From Planctomycetota bacterium (GTDB lineage: Bacteria; Planctomycetota; Phycisphaerae; Sedimentisphaerales; Anaerobacaceae), in assembly GCA_026386835.1 (NCBI GenBank), contig JAPLMV010000019.1:1-5046 (forward strand): 5,046 nt of DNA, written 5' to 3'. The notes beneath the pieces are model-generated. The model made no database searches and was not told where the DNA came from. It saw nothing but the letters and a program-made list of their open reading frames with translations. The translations under genes were made by a program, and so were the position numbers. Positions 4,359 to 5,046 of this stretch are shown piece by piece. Each line of letters opens with the position of its first letter. Within the stretch, counting starts at the first letter, position 1.

Positions 4359-4979
4359 TTATGCTCTGCGTTTTCTCAGCAGGGTCAATACACCTAAACC
4401 CAAAAGAGCGATTGTTGCCGGCTCGGGAATACAGATTGTATCAACGTGGATATAATCCAAGACAGCGGGGGCTCCTGTTGCCGACGTCACCCAAAAGGTG
4501 ACTATCTCAGTATAAGGATTCGGCCAGATTCTGAAACCGAATTCAGCATCGCCTTGGCCGGACAGTACCCGAGAAGTAAAGGTAATACTACCTCCATCGA
4601 ACGCACTTACCGCAAAATTGGTTGCAACTGCAGTGCCGATATCGACCCAAATCTCCTTGTACTTGTTGAGATTCTCGTAGTTTGGAATTTCCAAACTAAC
4701 GGAAATACCCCCAGTACTGATGAACTGAGTAACGTTGTCCCATGAACCACCGGGTAATATCGACGCTACAACGCTGGATGGCACTGGATTGCTTACCTGT
4801 TCGGGTGTAGCTGAATACCCATTGCCAGAAATCGCAGTGACGTAACCTGGGGTAAAATGCCAAAGTTGATGCGTAGAACCAACGGCACCTTCGTTCCACG
4901 ATCCGAGACTTTGACTTAGATTGGCCAACGCAGGCACGGCCAAACACAACACCACTACCACAAGAACTAATTTTTTCAT
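4359..4979 (-). CDS. PEP-CTERM sorting domain protein B (paralogue of A)
   Basis: This 206-residue secreted protein has the same layout as its paralogue: signal peptide 1-19 ending Ala-Leu-Ala, a beta-rich mature domain, Pro185-Glu186-Pro187, a hydrophobic segment and a final Arg-Lys-Arg-Arg-Ala. The first 40 or so residues and the last 35 are nearly identical to protein A. Residues 45-175 differ widely, with a loop rich in Gly/Ser near 50-55, a Pro-Gly-Gly-Ser insertion near 76-79 and an unrelated stretch around 115-140. The Ile-Trp-Val-Asp-Ile-Gly and Phe-Gly-Phe-Arg-Ile-Trp-Pro-Asn-Pro stretches are kept and probably form the fold's core. The ATG at 4979 has GGAGG eight bases before it. 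The protein is probably anchored at or released from the cell surface by an exosortase encoded elsewhere; its binding partner is unknown. Confidence 0.92.
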   Translation of the reverse strand: MKKLVLVVVVLCLAVPALANLSQSLGSWNEGAVGSTHQLWHFTPGYVTAISGNGYSATPEQVSNPVPSSVVASILPGGSWDNVTQFISTGGISVSLEIPNYENLNKYKEIWVDIGTAVATNFAVSAFDGGSITFTSRVLSGQGDAEFGFRIWPNPYTEIVTFWVTSATGAPAVLDYIHVDTICIPEPATIALLGLGVLTLLRKRRA

Positions 4980-4987
4980 TTTCTCTT

Positions 4988-4992
4988 CCTCC
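4988..4992 (-). promoter_or_regulatory. Shine-Dalgarno site deciding the start of PEP-CTERM gene B
   Basis: GGAGG on the - strand lies eight bases before the ATG at 4979-4977, exactly as in gene A. The in-frame TTG at 4994-4992 overlaps it and is rejected as a start. Confidence 0.85.
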
Positions 4993-5035
4993 AAAATTTA
5001 AGTTATAATGTTTTCAAGCAGTGAGGCCGATGTTA
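4993..5035 (-). promoter_or_regulatory. Conserved upstream box of PEP-CTERM gene B
   Basis: This matches 3949-3991 except for one base (5014). It includes TATAAC on the - strand at 5007-5002 as a possible -10 box. With only 11 bases left in the window, I cannot see what lies further upstream. Confidence 0.5.
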
Positions 5036-5046
5036 TGCGGAGTGAA

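Larger units (their letters stand above)
4291..5035 (-). repeat. Duplicated PEP-CTERM gene unit, copy B
   Basis: This is the second copy of the unit at 3253-3991, in the same orientation and 745 bases long. The offset between copies is 1038 bases at the terminator end and 1044 at the upstream end, showing a net 6-base difference inside the coding region. Sequence similarity stops at 5035, 11 bases before the window ends. Confidence 0.9.

Noticed and set aside
4446..4947. Open frames overlapping PEP-CTERM gene B in other frames
   Set aside because: The gene B frame has signal peptide, sorting tail and ribosome binding site; the others have none of these.
3253..5035. The paired direct repeats as an insertion sequence or transposon
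   Set aside because: There is no transposase and no inverted terminal repeats. The repeats are explained by duplication of a gene with its terminator and upstream box.

Overview
The window looks like chromosomal DNA from a planctomycete, most likely of the Phycisphaerae/Sedimentisphaerales type. The strongest clue is a pair of secreted proteins ending in a PEP-CTERM sorting tail of the Cys-Ile-Pro-Glu-Pro-Ala-Thr-Ile-Ala-Leu-Leu form with a basic end. Two adjacent, dissimilar ClpP genes and a lipoprotein whose beta-rich domain resembles planctomycete proteins fit this. The assignment is inferred from recalled family patterns, not from a database search.

Positions 1-3211 are read on the + strand. 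A lysine-rich tail of an upstream gene ends at 29; by the usual gene order it could be trigger factor. Then come clpP copy 1 (143-781), clpP copy 2 (818-1465), a lipoprotein with a coiled coil (1568-2167), and a beta-class N6-adenine/N4-cytosine DNA methyltransferase (2261-3211). The two ClpP proteins probably form a mixed or paired protease. Copy 1 has a full Ser-His-Asp triad but an odd Glu-Ser-Gly-Gly nucleophile loop. Copy 2 has the classic Ala-Ser-Met-Gly loop, but Asn replaces the catalytic Asp. No ATPase partner (clpX) follows, although it often does in other bacteria.

Positions 3253-5046 are read on the - strand. They hold two diverged copies of one gene for a PEP-CTERM protein, each with its own terminator hairpin and upstream box, in direct orientation and separated by about 300 bases of non-coding DNA. 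The methyltransferase and the nearer PEP-CTERM gene converge on a shared bidirectional terminator.

The least expected feature lies between the genes. Each of the four + strand spacers, and the stretch after the methyltransferase, shows degenerate 7-base periodicity. Related units flank clpP copy 1 in inverted orientation, and another family flanks the lipoprotein gene in direct orientation. Two of these spacers also carry the same GGTGGGGT hairpin, before the heptads in one and after them in the other. I see no tRNA, rRNA, CRISPR array, transposase or other defence genes.
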